A stretch of 64,000 nt of DNA from Brachycybe producta (GCA_036925085.1 JAUPFP010000008.1:1395501-1459500), one strand, 5' to 3'. Counted from the first letter of the stretch, positions 23,154-33,809 are shown. A program made the numbers and translations. The notes: generated by a model not told the origin, from the sequence alone.

Positions 23154-23518
23154 AAGGCCTTTCTAGAGCTTGAAAAAAAGATCTCTGAAAAAAAAAACAT
23201 CCGAAAGCATAAATTCCACTTTAATAAATTGAATAATTATAATAGGCTGCCAATGGTATGATGGAAAACACCGAATCAAGGTCAAAGTATTATCGAAAAA
23301 CTATCATTTCAGAGTTTAAAATACAAAAACTCTGAAATAATATTGCAAACAATATTTCAGAAAACTCTGAAAATTGAAATAAAACTCTAAAAATACATAA
23401 CGAAGAAAAGAAAATAAAAGTCACAATTTGTAGCTAGATGGCGCTAAATTACATAAGAGTAATTGTAATTTTCAGAAGTTTTTTTCAGAGTTGTTTTATC
23501 CAGCTCTAGAAAGGCCTT
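23154..23518. mobile_element. MITE C1 with repeated CTCTGAAA motif
   Basis: Arms AAGGCCTTTCTAGAGCTTGA (left) and AAGGCCTTTCTAGAGCTGGA (right, inverted), flanked by TA (23152-23153 and 23519-23520), as for Tc1/mariner-like elements. The octamer CTCTGAAA or its inverse occurs at least five times inside (23183, 23307, 23330, 23365, 23483), resembling repeated subterminal binding sites. It touches the next element, C2. Confidence 0.65.
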
Positions 23519-23521
23519 TAT

Positions 23522-23918
23522 GGCGCATTCACACTAGGTTTCCCAGCTGCTGGTTGCTGCTTGCTGGTTGTAGCCAGCTAGCAGCATAGTGTGAACCACT
23601 ACTAGCAGCTGCTTTCTCCAGCAGTGATTTTAACAGCAGCTAGTGATTTTAACAGTGGCTGGTGAAGTTGAACATGTCCAACTTTAGCAGCTACCAGCTG
23701 GTCATTTGACTCCCTTCTTGATGCTACCAGTGTGTAACTCCACTGCTTGGATTGGTTGTTATTAGAGTTTGTGTTTTGCACGACGGTGATGGATGACTTG
23801 TGCTGCTAATACCAGCAGTGACTGGAGAAGTGTGAACCCAAAGCAGCCACTGCTTGCTGTTGCTGCTAATAGCCAGCAGCAACCAGCGGCTTGTAATCCA
23901 GCCTAGTGTGAATGTGCC
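23522..23918. mobile_element. MITE C2 with GCTGCTGGTTGC subterminal repeats
   Basis: Ends GGCGCATTCACACTAGG (left) and GGCACATTCACACTAGG (right, inverted). The interior is made of many variants of GCTGCTGGTTGC and CCAGCAGC in both orientations, and TAGTGTGAACC-like copies of the end. The flanks TTAT and TTAA suggest a TTA or TTAA target, unproved. It abuts C1 with only one or two bases between, so one probably inserted at the edge of the other. Confidence 0.65.
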
Positions 23919-24021
23919 TTAAGTGTACATTATCTTTATAGGCTTTTTATACCTCTATATCTCCATGGCTGTCTTGAGTAAGAATTCCGACTAAAGTCCG
24001 AACTGGATATTTAAACCGAAT

Positions 24022-24100
24022 CTACACCAAAATCTAAATGTATTCAAGTTAATTTGTGTTTGATTAAATTATACAGAGTCCAGTTAAGGACATATGAAAA
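24022..24100 (-). mobile_element. Family I fragment (copy 3)
   Basis: The blocks TGTATTCAAGTTAA, AATTATACAGAGTCCAGTTA and AGGACAT match, inverted, the right part of the family I elements at 35667 and 44253 (TTAACTGGATTCCGTATAAT). The other end is lost or decayed. Confidence 0.5.
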
Positions 24101-24240
24101 CCTAAAATATGACTTCATTACTTTAATATCTTATCATATTGAATCATAAATCAATATTTTGTTATAAATCAGTATATTGGAGTAATAGGTGAGTTATAAA
24201 GTTTAATATATTTAAATATAAACAAATTGAAGTGAAAAAA

Positions 24241-24392
24241 CAGTGAAAACCGTTTAACACACAAAAAAACGGATAACACGAAAAGTCAGGTAGCACAAAA
24301 TAATATTTTCGGTCTGATTTCCTTAGAATAACATTCAGATTCACTTTTTAACACGAAGTTCGTTTAACGGTTTGTGTTGAATGGAGCCGCCG
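24241..24392. mobile_element. Family J (pogo/Tigger-like) MITE, copy 1
   Basis: Begins CAGTGAAAACCGTTTAACAC and ends with a GTTTAACGGTTTGTGTT block followed by GGAGCCGCCG and TA. Similar blocks (AAACCGTTTAACACGAAAT) lie at 30165-30301, where the end is CAGTAGAAACCG, a pogo/Tigger-like terminus. Boundaries are approximate. Confidence 0.5.
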
Positions 24393-25074
24393 TATGTTTC
24401 CATGTTGTTTTTTTAAATGTTTAATATTTAAATTCATTTAAAGTATTATTTGTAGACTAGATATTAGTCTAATTAGTTAAGAGAAGAACTCTTCTATTCA
24501 CCAAGAAAATTGGGATTTAAAAAATAAGCAAAAATGCAACGATGTTCAGTGGTGACTTTCCACATAAAGATTGATCAAAGTATTTTATTTTTTCCACAAA
24601 ACATCCACAGGGTATTTCTGAAACAATAAATGAGTAACTAACAAATCATTTATTAATTTCTAATTTTGAAATTTTTTTTAGAGGGATTGTCTTAAGATTT
24701 TTGGTTCCCTAAAAAGGTAAAGGTTTTAATACCTTGTTAAATTGTAATTATTATTGTTCCTGAAAAAGGGGGGGGGGTCGACCCTTTTGCACTGCAATTT
24801 GAAACAGATATAATAAATATTTCATTTTATTCTTTAATAAATAATTAATTGAATTCTTTATTCTGTTAGTCTATTTTTTAAAGTTACTTGTAATATTAAC
24901 TACGGAGGAAAAAGAAAAAAAAAATGATAGAAAAGTTTCAAATAAGCAGTCATTTTGTGTAGCTTGAGGTCATTATTTACCAATTAGAATTTTTGCAATC
25001 TCTCCATGGATATACTTTTAATAATGAAGATATTTTATAAATTTCTATTTTTCGAACGGTGGTTGGTTATTTTT
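24393..25074. other. Non-coding stretch
   Basis: AT-rich unique sequence; nothing supportable seen. Confidence 0.5.
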
Positions 25075-25368
25075 TGTAGTTTCAGAAGAGCAACAACACT
25101 AAAGAGTGTGTTAGAAACTAGAACGGTATAACTAAATCACTTAAAAGTATGTTCCTGTTGATATATTTCAAAATAAGCTTTTTTTTTACAAACAAAAATT
25201 TAATAAAAACTTTTTTTAAAAAAAAAACCACAAAAATTTAAAATGTGTTTAATGCTTAAAATTGGATCATTTTCAAACTTGTCACACAAAAGCTTATTTT
25301 TATATATAAAAAAAAGATATAAGCATGAAAAATCCTCTTACATTTTGCTTCAAAAATACAGAATAATC
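25075..25368. mobile_element. Family M MITE, copy 2
   Basis: Contains the family M landmarks in order: GGTTATTTTTTGTAGTTTCA, TTAGAAACTAGAACGGTA, GTTGATATATTTCAAAATAA, and at the right AAGCTTATTTTTATA...GATATAAGCATGAAAAAT, TTTTGCTTCAA and CAGAATAATC. The right subterminal block seen in other copies is shortened. Confidence 0.65.
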
Positions 25369-25599
25369 AGATTTATATGGTCGTTTTCTATTTTAAAACC
25401 ACCTTAAAGTCACTTTAGTTTTTTTTTTTACTGGTGAATATGCGGCCACAAGTACACACTGTAGTGGATAACAAAGAAATACGGAATCGGGTTGAATTAT
25501 GGAGAAATTAAAGACTATTTGAGAGGAGGAAAGAACCCTCTCTCCTAAATTTTGATACTTCAAAATTGATCCTTTCGACACCTGAAAAGATACTGCTGG

Positions 25600-26070
25600 C
25601 AGGGCCGTCTTGAAGTCTTTTGTGGCCCCTGGCACAAGATTTATTTGAGGCCCTCAACCACGCCTTACAAATAAACTCATTCCCCCCCCCCCCAAGTAAC
25701 CAGTGTTCTATATGGGACTGGCTCACAACAGCTACCAAAAAAATATATAGACCTTTTTTCATCAAAAGGGTCACTACAGCTACCAAAAATATAGGCCTTT
25801 TTATTTATATAAAAAGTTATTATATAAAAAGTATTGATGATTCCATGATGATTTCCATTGTATATATTGGAACAGGACTTTTATGAAGTAAAAATCACAC
25901 AAGTGAATAGGCCTATTTTTTAAAAATAGTAAAATGTTTTTGATGTCGGATAAATTGAAATTAAAGATTTAAAAATACAGAACATAGTGACAATTAACTG
26001 ACTGAAGCCCTAGTTTAGACGGTGGCCCTGGGCCCAGTTGACCCCCCTCCCCCCAATTAAGATGGCACTG
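25600..26070. mobile_element. hAT-type MITE U1, perfect 8 bp TSD
   Basis: A 471 bp element with ends CAGGGCCGTCTTGAAG (left) and CAGTGCCATCTTAATTGG (right, inverted). It is flanked by a perfect 8 bp duplication ACTGCTGG (25592-25599 and 26071-26078). CAGGGCCG-type ends with an 8 bp TSD are typical of hAT. Inside are C runs (25682-25693) and a family D fragment. Confidence 0.85.
25727..25805. mobile_element. Family D fragment, partly duplicated
   Basis: ACAGCTACCAAAAA, TATAGACCTTTTTTCATCAA and GGTCACTACAGCTACC match the inner arm of element D. ACAGCTACCAAAAA plus a TATAG block appears twice about 48 bp apart. It lies inside U1. Confidence 0.55.
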
Positions 26071-26249
26071 ACTGCTGGGACTCTCACCCTTAAGTTGAAT
26101 TTAAACCCACCTGTACGATTTTTCTTTTCTTTATCTGAATTATATTTAATAAGTTAAAACTGGTTTTCTGTTACAGTTCGAATAAAATATTATAATATAT
26201 ATATATAAACATATTTTGCATTTTTAACCCTTTATGATGCGCTCGTCTT

Positions 26250-26271
26250 CCCCCCCCCCCCCCCCCCCCCC
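26250..26271 (+). repeat. Poly-C run
   Basis: About 22 consecutive C, striking in such AT-rich DNA. The exact length could be a sequencing or assembly artefact. Confidence 0.9.
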
Positions 26272-26876
26272 GATCTGAATGCATAAATAATCGGATTACA
26301 CACTGACTTGCGAGAGGATATTTCAATTTTCTCCATGTATAATATATATATAGCTTACCTATAATACACGAGCTCCTATATATATTTATGTACAAACAAA
26401 AAAGACTAAAGTGAAAGTTTTTTTCGTCTTTTTCGTAAGTTTTTTTTTAAAAAAAAAATAGCAGATACAATTTTTCACTATTCAAATACACACTTTAAAT
26501 GTCATTCTAGATTCTTTTCTTCAGACTTTTTTTTAAGAGAAAAAAGGGAGAAAAAAATAATAAGATGTTTTAACATTGATACATTATGATTTTACATGAA
26601 GTGAAAGAGAAAGAAAGAAAAAAACTTTTAAGCACTTACTTTTTTTTTGAGGGTCTTTTAAGGGTGGTTTTACATGATGATATTTTGAGATCCCCACATT
26701 CACCTCTTTTTTTTTTCTATATAAATAAATTTTATGAAAAGAACAGAATTGAAAATCTTTTTTGTTGTTGTTGTTGTTGAAGCACTTGTTCAAAACTTAG
26801 TAAAAAAAATATGTATTTTTTTTTTAAAAATTCTTAATATTATTCAAAAATAAATAAGATAAAGTGTTAAGCCATA

Positions 26877-26915
26877 ATGATGATGATGGTGATGGTGATG
26901 ATGATGATGATGATG
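26877..26915 (+). repeat. (GAT)n microsatellite
   Basis: A GATGATGGT/GAT trinucleotide tract of about 38 bases. Confidence 0.93.
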
Positions 26916-27120
26916 AAATATGGTGTTCATATGCGGTTAATCTTATGTATGTGTTTCGAAAAAAACACTCGCGCGTTTGAAAGCTTCTTCTTCTCTCTTT
27001 TACTGTATATTATGTAAGATACAAATTCTACGTTTCCATCATCATCATTGTCAGCGAGCGAATAGAAAGAAGGGGTGAAAAAACACGTTGTAACCGAAAG
27101 AAAAAAAAAAAGGTAGAAAT

Positions 27121-27430
27121 AGAGGAGACGCGGCAATAAGAGAGAGAGAGAGAGAGACAGAGAGCGAGCAAGAGTCGGTGAAGATTTTCAGCCCCGTTCA
27201 CTTCGAATGCGATATACCGAGTGGCGAGAGCCGATTTTGCTTGCTTTTCACTTTTCAAACCATTTTTTCTTTCTCAACCATGAATGGTACTGTATGTAAT
27301 GTATATATATATAGCTCAAGCTCACCGATAATAATATAATGTTGTATTCGGCTAGAAGATGTGCTTATATTCGGGGGTTTTTTTTTACAACTTCTGCGTG
27401 CTTCTTGTGCACATGCGCGCGCAACTGAAG
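27121..27430. promoter_or_regulatory. CpG-bearing, GAGA-repeat patch (possible regulatory element)
   Basis: Against a CpG-poor background this 310 bp patch has many CpG (GACGCGG, AGCGAGC, TCGAATGCGATATACCGAGT, GGCGAGAGCCG), a GAGA dinucleotide run (27141-27160) and an NRF1-like CATGCGCGCGCA site near 27413-27424. It overlaps no transposon I could find. A promoter or enhancer is an inference only; no TATA or initiator was recognised with confidence. Confidence 0.3.
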
Positions 27431-27766
27431 TTTTTATAGTTTTTTTTTAATTCTTCATTATCATCGTTGATGATATTAATTATATTTTTTTTTATGAATT
27501 GAGGTGATTAGTTAAAAATAAAATTTTTCAGTCGTAGGTTTTTTTAAAAAAAAAAAGATGATGATGAAGAAGAAAAAAATAAGGGCGGAATTATTTTTTC
27601 GTCTTCTGTTTTTGATAGCAGTTTCACTGATAAATAACAATTAATCAAAAAATGCTGATAACTATTTTACACGGTGAGTTTGAAGAAAAAAAAAGGTTCA
27701 AACTGAAGTAGAAAAACAAAACCAATAGTTGCAAAAGAAAAATAACAATTATCAAAAGTTTATTTT
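27431..27766. other. Non-coding stretch
   Basis: AT-rich sequence with T and A runs; nothing supportable. Confidence 0.5.
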
Positions 27767-27828
27767 GAGCATCAGAAAAATTCCAAATATTCTAAGAAAC
27801 TAGAAAGGGTAGCTCAATCATTTATGAG

Positions 27829-28351
27829 TAGTGATGGGCAATTTCATGAAATTTACTTTGTTGAAATATTTTATGAAATTTATGAAAAGTTGTGAAATAT
27901 ATTGAAAAGTTGTAAAAATTAATAGAAATCCATGAAATAAAATATGATACAGTACCTGCATCAGTTTACGTTAACTTTATATACTAATGGTATATAAATC
28001 ATGTAATGTGACCAATGATTTTAGAATAATTAGACCTAGTCGGTGAATATTTAAAAAATCCATTTATTCTGAAATGATTGAAGAAAATGAAACAGATTCT
28101 AAAAATGTCAAACAAAAAATTGAAATAAAAATAACACAAATGGTAAAATTAAACAAGTTTCAAATACTCTTCTGAACTAATTACAATCGCCATTTTATTC
28201 GTTTATGGTTTCAGTACTTGGAAACAGGTTTTTTAAAAATAAATTTCACATTTTTTCGAAATATTTCAAACTGATGATGTCATGTGAAATAGTTCAATGA
28301 AATGAAATATTCCACATATTTCACGTGAAATAATTCAATGACACATAACTA
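27829..28351. mobile_element. hAT-type MITE L inside family M
   Basis: A 523 bp insertion with ends TAGTGATGGGCAATTT (left) and TAGTTATGTGTCATTG (right, inverted). It is flanked by the perfect 8 bp duplication TTTATGAG (27821-27828 and 28352-28359). The TAGTGATGGGC start and TSD length fit hAT. The interior repeats TTTCATGAAATT-like palindromes and holds no gene. Confidence 0.8.
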
Positions 28352-28487
28352 TTTATGAGTATTTTCACGTTGATATCTTTCAAAATAAGCTTTTTATCAT
28401 GTCAGTTTAAGAATGACCCAACTTTAAGCAGATGATATATTTTTTTAAATTTCGCTTATATAGAATGTTTATTTTTAAAGATGACAT

Positions 28488-29030
28488 TGTAACACCCTGT
28501 ATTTCGCCTTCCCTTGAAAACTATAGCCTTGGGGGTCGCATGTATCCCAGGTGTCTCATTTCCGCTCCTTTTTTCTACCTGGGAGACCCCAAAGTACAAA
28601 TCTCTTCCTGGTTCCAGAATCGGTGGATGGATTACCCATCAAGGCACGGTCTCTTGGGCATGGGTGCACCTGTGTAGGTGCACCCAGGCCCAAGGCATAA
28701 AGCTCCGTGTCTTGACTGATTCAGAGTCTATTCTCTGATATTGACACATGAAATAGCTCATTCAATGGTCCGGTGGCTCAGCAAGGCCACACTTTGTAAC
28801 TCTTCTCTATTTAATGTATCATACTGGTTGTGTACATTAAACAAGTAAATTCGTCAACCCTCAATCTTGTTCTTTGTAATTGAGTTCATCAGAAGTACTA
28901 TAGGAAACGATCCCGGCACCTTACAGAATCAGGTCTAATCAAACACTCTCTCAGCCCAAAGCAGTTCCCACCCCAAACTAAGAGAATCTAGACCTGATTC
29001 CTGTAACAGGGGCTCTACACTGTTAAAACA
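28488..29030 (+). mobile_element. Solo LTR
   Basis: A 543 bp block beginning TGTAACACCCTGTATTTCGC and ending GTTAAAACA, with near-matching 5 bp flanks GACAT (28483-28487) and AACAT (29031-29035). TG...CA ends with about 5 bp duplication fit an LTR left by recombination. It has a GGTGCACCTGTGTAGGTGCA hairpin (about 28666-28684) and an inverted AATCAGGTCTA pair (28927 and 28991). Orientation is taken from the TGTAACACC start. An end at 29018 (CTCTACA) is possible, but the chosen end restores the host MITE best. Confidence 0.65.
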
Positions 29031-29297
29031 AACATGAAAATACTATTAAGTGCCATTCAGCTGCCATTCTAGTTTCTAACACACTTTCAATTTCTCTTTA
29101 TTGTTGATCCTGGAATGCAGAATAAGCAGATGTCAAAAAATGATTTGATCATAAAACGTCTTGTGTGAGCAATGTAGAAGGCCGAAATTCAAGAGGTGGA
29201 ATGTAAGTGCTTAAAGCTTCTTTGAATCATTTGAGCAGGTTCTTATACCGAAACAAAATTCTTCTGCTATTGTTAAATGCCATGTTAAAGTTAAAGG

Positions 29298-29501
29298 CCC
29301 TTGGCAAACAGACGACTTTTAGAACACTTTTCGACTGCAAAATGAAGTCGGATTGTCGCCAAAACCGAACACCTTGAAGTTTTTTCATAAAAAAAAAAAT
29401 ACATTGCAACCACATTATAGACACAGCTCAAACACTTTTGACTTCATTTTGCACTCAAAAAGTGTTCCAAAAGTCGTCTTGTATGTTCCAACTGTTAAGG
29501 G
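29298..29501. mobile_element. Family P element, copy 2
   Basis: The left arm CCCTTGGCAAACAGACGACT continues through TTTAGAACACTTTTCGACTG and CAAAATGAAGTC. The inverted right arm has CCCTTAACAG, AAGACGACTTTTGGAACACT and GTGCAAAATGAAGTC. The arms are about 60 bp and the middle is short. Same family as 5301-5753. Confidence 0.7.
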
Positions 29502-30164
29502 TCGAATTTTTTTAATGATTGCTAAATCAAAGTTAGTGCTAAACTCATGAGTCTTTAATAGGAAGTTTCATGTAAAAGCTGACGAGTTTAGAACTAGCTT
29601 TGAAAGCTAAGAATATGACCTTTAAAATGCTAAATTTTCATTCTTGAATTTGAACCTGAGTTTCATTTCGATGGGTTCTTCTTCTGCTTCTTCTGTGTCT
29701 TGATGGATGGATGAGTGATGCAGATGCTCTCTAAAAACAACTTGCTTTGAAAAATAAATAGCATGAGACAATGAGGAACACACTGAAACAATAAAACAAA
29801 CTGTTATCTTTAGGAATAATAACAAAAGAAATTATTAAACAAACAATTTTGTTTGCATATACTACGTATCTTTTGTGATTTTGTGATACAGGGTTTTTCT
29901 AAAAAGTTATTGCATTTCAATTATTTGTAAAGTTTATAATTGAACTTGAACAATGCAAAGTGGGGATAAAACAGTAGCCTACCACTATTTACGATACCAC
30001 TGTATACCATAACCAATGTATATCTTATTATTATATAACTCTGTTGATGTTGTTCAAACAAAAGTAAGATTTTTGCAACAAACATAAATAAATAAGCAGA
30101 TGAATAAATTAAAAATTCAGAAAAATAAGCGCTGACTTTTCTGAAAAGATGAAAAATATTAAAA
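29502..30164. other. Non-coding stretch
   Basis: AT-rich unique sequence, no feature supported. Confidence 0.5.
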
Positions 30165-30301
30165 ATGGGTTAACCGCGAGGAATATATTTTCGTCTCGAT
30201 TCCGTTGAATAACATAACAAAGTTTTCTTTTAACACGAAATTGGTTTAAAATGAAAAAAATATTCCGGTCCTTTTTATTTCGTGTTAAACGGTTTCTACT
30301 G
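30165..30301. mobile_element. Family J (pogo/Tigger-like) MITE, copy 2
   Basis: The right end read inverted is CAGTAGAAACCGTTTAACAC, preceded by TA. The left end is a decayed GGTTAACCGCGAGGAATA block followed by a CGTTGAATAAC block as in copy 1. A Tc1/mariner-pogo origin is inferred from the CAGTAGAA terminus and TA flank. Confidence 0.5.
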
Positions 30302-30384
30302 TACTGTATATCGAAATGTATAATTGTATATCCAGTATTCGAAAACGTTCCTTAAAATAAAGTTAAAAAGCCTTCACTCCTCCT

Positions 30385-30572
30385 ATTCACTTACGACCCA
30401 GCCGGTAGACCGGATCGTGACTGTGGTTGGCACGGACATGTTTGCAACTGAACCAGGTAGCTGGTGGTTGGGCTTGCGGTTGGAGTCTTGGTTGGCGGCT
30501 CGCTCTGCAAACCGTCGAGCCCCGACCGATCTTTCAACCGACTCAAACGGTTTTTTTGAGACTCATCGGACT
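30385..30572. other. GC-richer patch of unknown nature
   Basis: Less AT-rich than its surroundings and rich in TTGG/CCGAC motifs (GGTTGGGCTTGCGGTTGGAG, GTCGAGCCCCGACCG). Overlapping frames of 66-87 codons exist on both strands without a recognisable domain. It may be a piece of an unrecognised element. Confidence 0.35.
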
Positions 30573-30766
30573 CACTACAGAAAATAAAATAAGCCAGTCC
30601 TATATGACAGTAAATTGTCACATCTAGCTCATAACCTTATAAGAGTCACAAAAATATTGTCATATGACTTCCGTATACGAAATAATGAGATGTCATAAAA
30701 TAATAGCCCGCAAACAGTAACATTATAAGATATGACTGTTACAAATTTAAGATTTTTTCTGTAATG
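30573..30766. mobile_element. Family R MITE, copy 1
   Basis: Ends CACTACAGAAAATAAAAT and, inverted, CATTACAGAAAAAATC. The interior block AAATTGTCACATCTAGCTCA then TAACCTTATAAG matches, inverted, the core of the element at 50511-50883 (GGTTATGAGCTAGATATGAC). No TSD is clear. Confidence 0.55.
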
Positions 30767-30823
30767 AAGCTACCGTATTACAATTGTTTCAAAATTTATT
30801 ATTATCACACTACAGTATTTTTT

Positions 30824-30864
30824 TGCCTGCAGAAATTGCGGCACACCGTTTGAGAATCACTCCT
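30824..30864 (-). mobile_element. hAT-like terminal fragment
   Basis: Read on the minus strand this gives CAGGAGTGATTCTCAAACGG then TGTGCCGCAA, resembling the CAGTGATTCTCAAAC...GTGCCGC ends of several animal hAT families. The partner end was not found. A shorter GTGTGCCGCAAAAA match lies near 51585-51600. Confidence 0.35.
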
Positions 30865-30959
30865 GTATAGAAGTTTCATTTTTTAAAATATAGTTTATAT
30901 TTAGTACAATTTATGTAAGTTCACTTTATAAAAATGCAACATATTAATGAATAATGATA

Positions 30960-31950
30960 CAGTTGATTGCCGTTATTTGTGAAAGCTTTGTTATAATAAA
31001 GCTGTTTTTATACAAGAAAAAGCATAGGAAAAAAAAAAGATCACAATGATGATTTATGAATTAAGAGAAACGAAGGAGAAAGAGAGAGAAAAAAAAAAGG
31101 ATCTGATTTACTAGAAAGACAAATTGTGATTGACACTTGATTTTATATAACGAATCGATCGACGAAATTTGATCAAAAACAAACAAACAAAAAAAAAACC
31201 CGAGGAAGACAAAAATTCTTTTACCTCTTGATATCAGTCATAAGATTGAAAGTATAGTTGGATTTAATTTTTTTTTATAAGTATTTTTAGAGAAGGATGG
31301 AAGGAAAAAAAGAGAAAAGAAAAAAAAAGTAATGCTTATAATTAATATATTGCGTGCCACAAAAGAATATTGACCTTTTTTTCGGTATTAAGAAATAATT
31401 AATTGAAATTGGATCAATGTTTGTTCGAGCAGCAACTTGATTATGTCACGTACAAATGTTAGAAAAATATATATATATTTTTTTCTTCTTCTAGAAATAA
31501 AAGATTAGATTGCTATTTTGGTTTTGACATGTGGTCTATTGCAGGAATTCTCTTCCCTATCCTCCCCTCCCCAATCATGAAGAATAATAATATAATAATA
31601 TATATATATATATCCCCCTAAAAACATGAATAATTTCAAGTGTAAGATCTGTTGCAATTTCTGTCTTTGATTATGTTGATAAAGTCGATCTAGATGAAAG
31701 TTATTTGTTTTAGAAAATTAAAGCTCATGGGGGTTGACTTTCTAATTTGTGCCTACTTAAGGCCGTCAGGTTTTTGTTAGTCTCAACTAAACGGATGATG
31801 CATTTGAGAATGACAAAAAGAAAAGCTTAAGTTGTTTAACGATTTTTATTTGGCAAGAAAGCGGTTGAAAATGTCGATTTTCATGTTTCCTAATACCCCA
31901 ACTGTGATGATGGTAGAACAAGGACAACTAAAATGATGTGTTGTAGGACT
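30960..31950. other. AT-rich non-coding stretch
   Basis: Contains an (AT)n tract near 31592-31613; no gene or transposon ends. Confidence 0.5.
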
Positions 31951-32034
31951 CAGGAGTGTGGCAGACAAGCGAAAATAAGGTAAAAAACAACAAGATGGAG
32001 TTTGTTCAGGTGACCTACTCAGGTTGGAATTTAA

Positions 32035-32229
32035 ACAGGCATGTAAAGACAGGGAGATACAGTCGTTTGCCCCGCCCTTTTATGAGCTTCAGACCAAATG
32101 TCAACCAATTGAAAATTGAAAAATGTGGGGTATATGACATCAGACCAAGTTCCAAACCAATTAGAAGTTACTAGTCCTCATAAAAAAGGCGGGGCAAGCG
32201 ACTGTATTTTACTGTCTTTATTTGCCTGT
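32035..32229. mobile_element. Family A palindromic MITE, copy 4
   Basis: Starts ACAGGCATGTAAAGACAGGG and ends with the inverse of ACAGGCAAATAAAGACAG. Inner pairs TTTGCCCCGCCC and GGGCGGGGCAAG are conserved. The flanks GGAATTTAA (32026-32034) and GGAATATAA (32230-32238) differ at one base, a decayed 9 bp duplication. It is more diverged than copies 1-3. Confidence 0.78.
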
Positions 32230-32239
32230 GGAATATAAT

Positions 32240-33285
32240 GCTAGTGCTTTATGGTGCCATCATTTTTCATGTTTTAAGTTTAGAGCAAAATACGAAAATA
32301 ATTCATCAGATAATGAGTTATTTTCATTAGGTCAGTAAATAAGTGATTATCAATTTTGATCTGGGTAATTTTTTAAAGGATTTCATAAAGTTGACATTTT
32401 TTTTTCAAATTTAAGCAATTTTCACCTTGTATTTTGACTTAATAAAAGCTTTAAATTTTGTCTTTTTTTGTCAAATTGTCACAATTGTTTATTTTTAAAG
32501 TTTATTTGAAAAAACACTATGCACTTTAGTGAAATTCTTTAAAAGTTATTTTTTGAAAAAAATGTCCACCTCCCCCCCTCCTGCTGAACAGTGTCTAAAA
32601 TTGAAAGAAAATAAGATGAATGGAATTTTATCAACTTGTCAAATAAATACAAACGGCCTTAGAATGTGGCCAAATTTTCATTTAAGCTCAATTCATATCA
32701 GGTGTTTTTGAAAAGTTTGAAATATTTTTGTGACATTGCCTTTTAGAGTTGTAATCATCACAAATGGTTTTGATTTAAGTTTGGTTTCAGAATTAATAAC
32801 CATTCTGGCTCTGAATTGCATGAAGTTTCCGAGAAAAGTTTTTATTGTTGCCAAGCTCTCTTGGTTTGATGATAGTCTTTTTTAAAGTTATCAGATACAA
32901 CTAACTGTTGAGCTTGGATTAATATGTGTAATATGTGCTCTTTGTCTTCATGGGCACTACGAAAATACATCCTTGGAACATTTATTAAGTATGTCAAAAG
33001 AAAGAAGAAAAAAAAAAAGGAATGTCTTTTTAGTAATTTTGTACCATTTATTCTTTTTGTTTCCTAGCTACTAATGTAAACTGGAGTTACTTCAAATGAA
33101 GAGTTAATGTTCATCTAAACTAACATAATTAAAGAGATATGGATTTTTTTATGATGATTTTTTGGTGTAGGCCTTAGGCCTACTCTTTAATTCCAAGATC
33201 CCACATGCAGAAAACAATGACTAAAAGGCGACTCATGAAATAATTTGGCAGAATGTAGACAGATAGTAACAAAATAAATGGAATC
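32240..33285. other. AT-rich non-coding stretch
   Basis: No gene. A 17 bp palindrome GTAGGCCTTAGGCCTAC lies at 33167-33183. Confidence 0.5.
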
Positions 33286-33360
33286 AAAGGGCCTTGGCAC
33301 ACAAGCGATTTTTGAAAGACTTTTTGATGACAAAATGAAGTCGAAGGTGTCAAAAAAAAA
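33286..33360. mobile_element. Family P half-element
   Basis: AAAGGGCCTTGGCACACAAG then CGATTTTTGAAAGACTTTTT and GACAAAATGAAGTCG match the left arm of P at 29298. No right arm follows. Confidence 0.5.
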
Positions 33361-33784
33361 GTGTCACCGGTGTGTCAAAGACTTAAGAGTAAGGAATGAG
33401 GAATGAATCACACATAGATCTATGCAGAAAAACAAGCAAAAATAGTAATAAAGGATCAGAATAAAGTTTCAGTTTTTATTTCTGCTGTTCTTTCTCACAC
33501 ATTAGAACATAAAACATTTTAAGGACATTGTTGAGTTTATAGAAGACAGGAGACGACGTTAGTATGACAAGACGAAATAATTTTACAATTTTTTCTGCAT
33601 ACATTCAGCTGGACACTAACATCGGACGCCTCGGGTCCCGGGTCATGTCAGGTTGAAGCATGGGTGCTGTGCCGTGTTTGTCTTTAATAATTTCTCTGTC
33701 ATTGTGGAGTTAAATTCAGGCAGAGCAGCGAGTCGTAAAACACATTTCGCCAAATCCGACTTGTACAGTATGTCACATCTTTTA

Positions 33785-33809
33785 TCATCATCATCATCAT
33801 CATCATCAT
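33785..33809 (+). repeat. (ATC)n microsatellite
   Basis: A short ATC tract. It encodes the Asp run in the 129-codon minus-strand frame at 33643-34032, the longest frame in the window, for which no domain is recognisable. Confidence 0.9.

Larger units (their letters stand above)
27767..29125. mobile_element. Family M MITE, copy 3, split by two insertions
   Basis: Family M blocks are found in three pieces: the left end with AGAAACTAGAAAGGGTAGCT up to 27828, the middle (TATTTTCACGTTGATATCTT through TTTTTAAAGATGACAT) at 28352-28487, and the right end (ACATGAAAATACTATTAAGT through GGAATGCAGAATAA) from 29031. Removing the hAT element and the solo LTR restores the order seen in the other copies, so this MITE is older than both. 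Confidence 0.75.
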
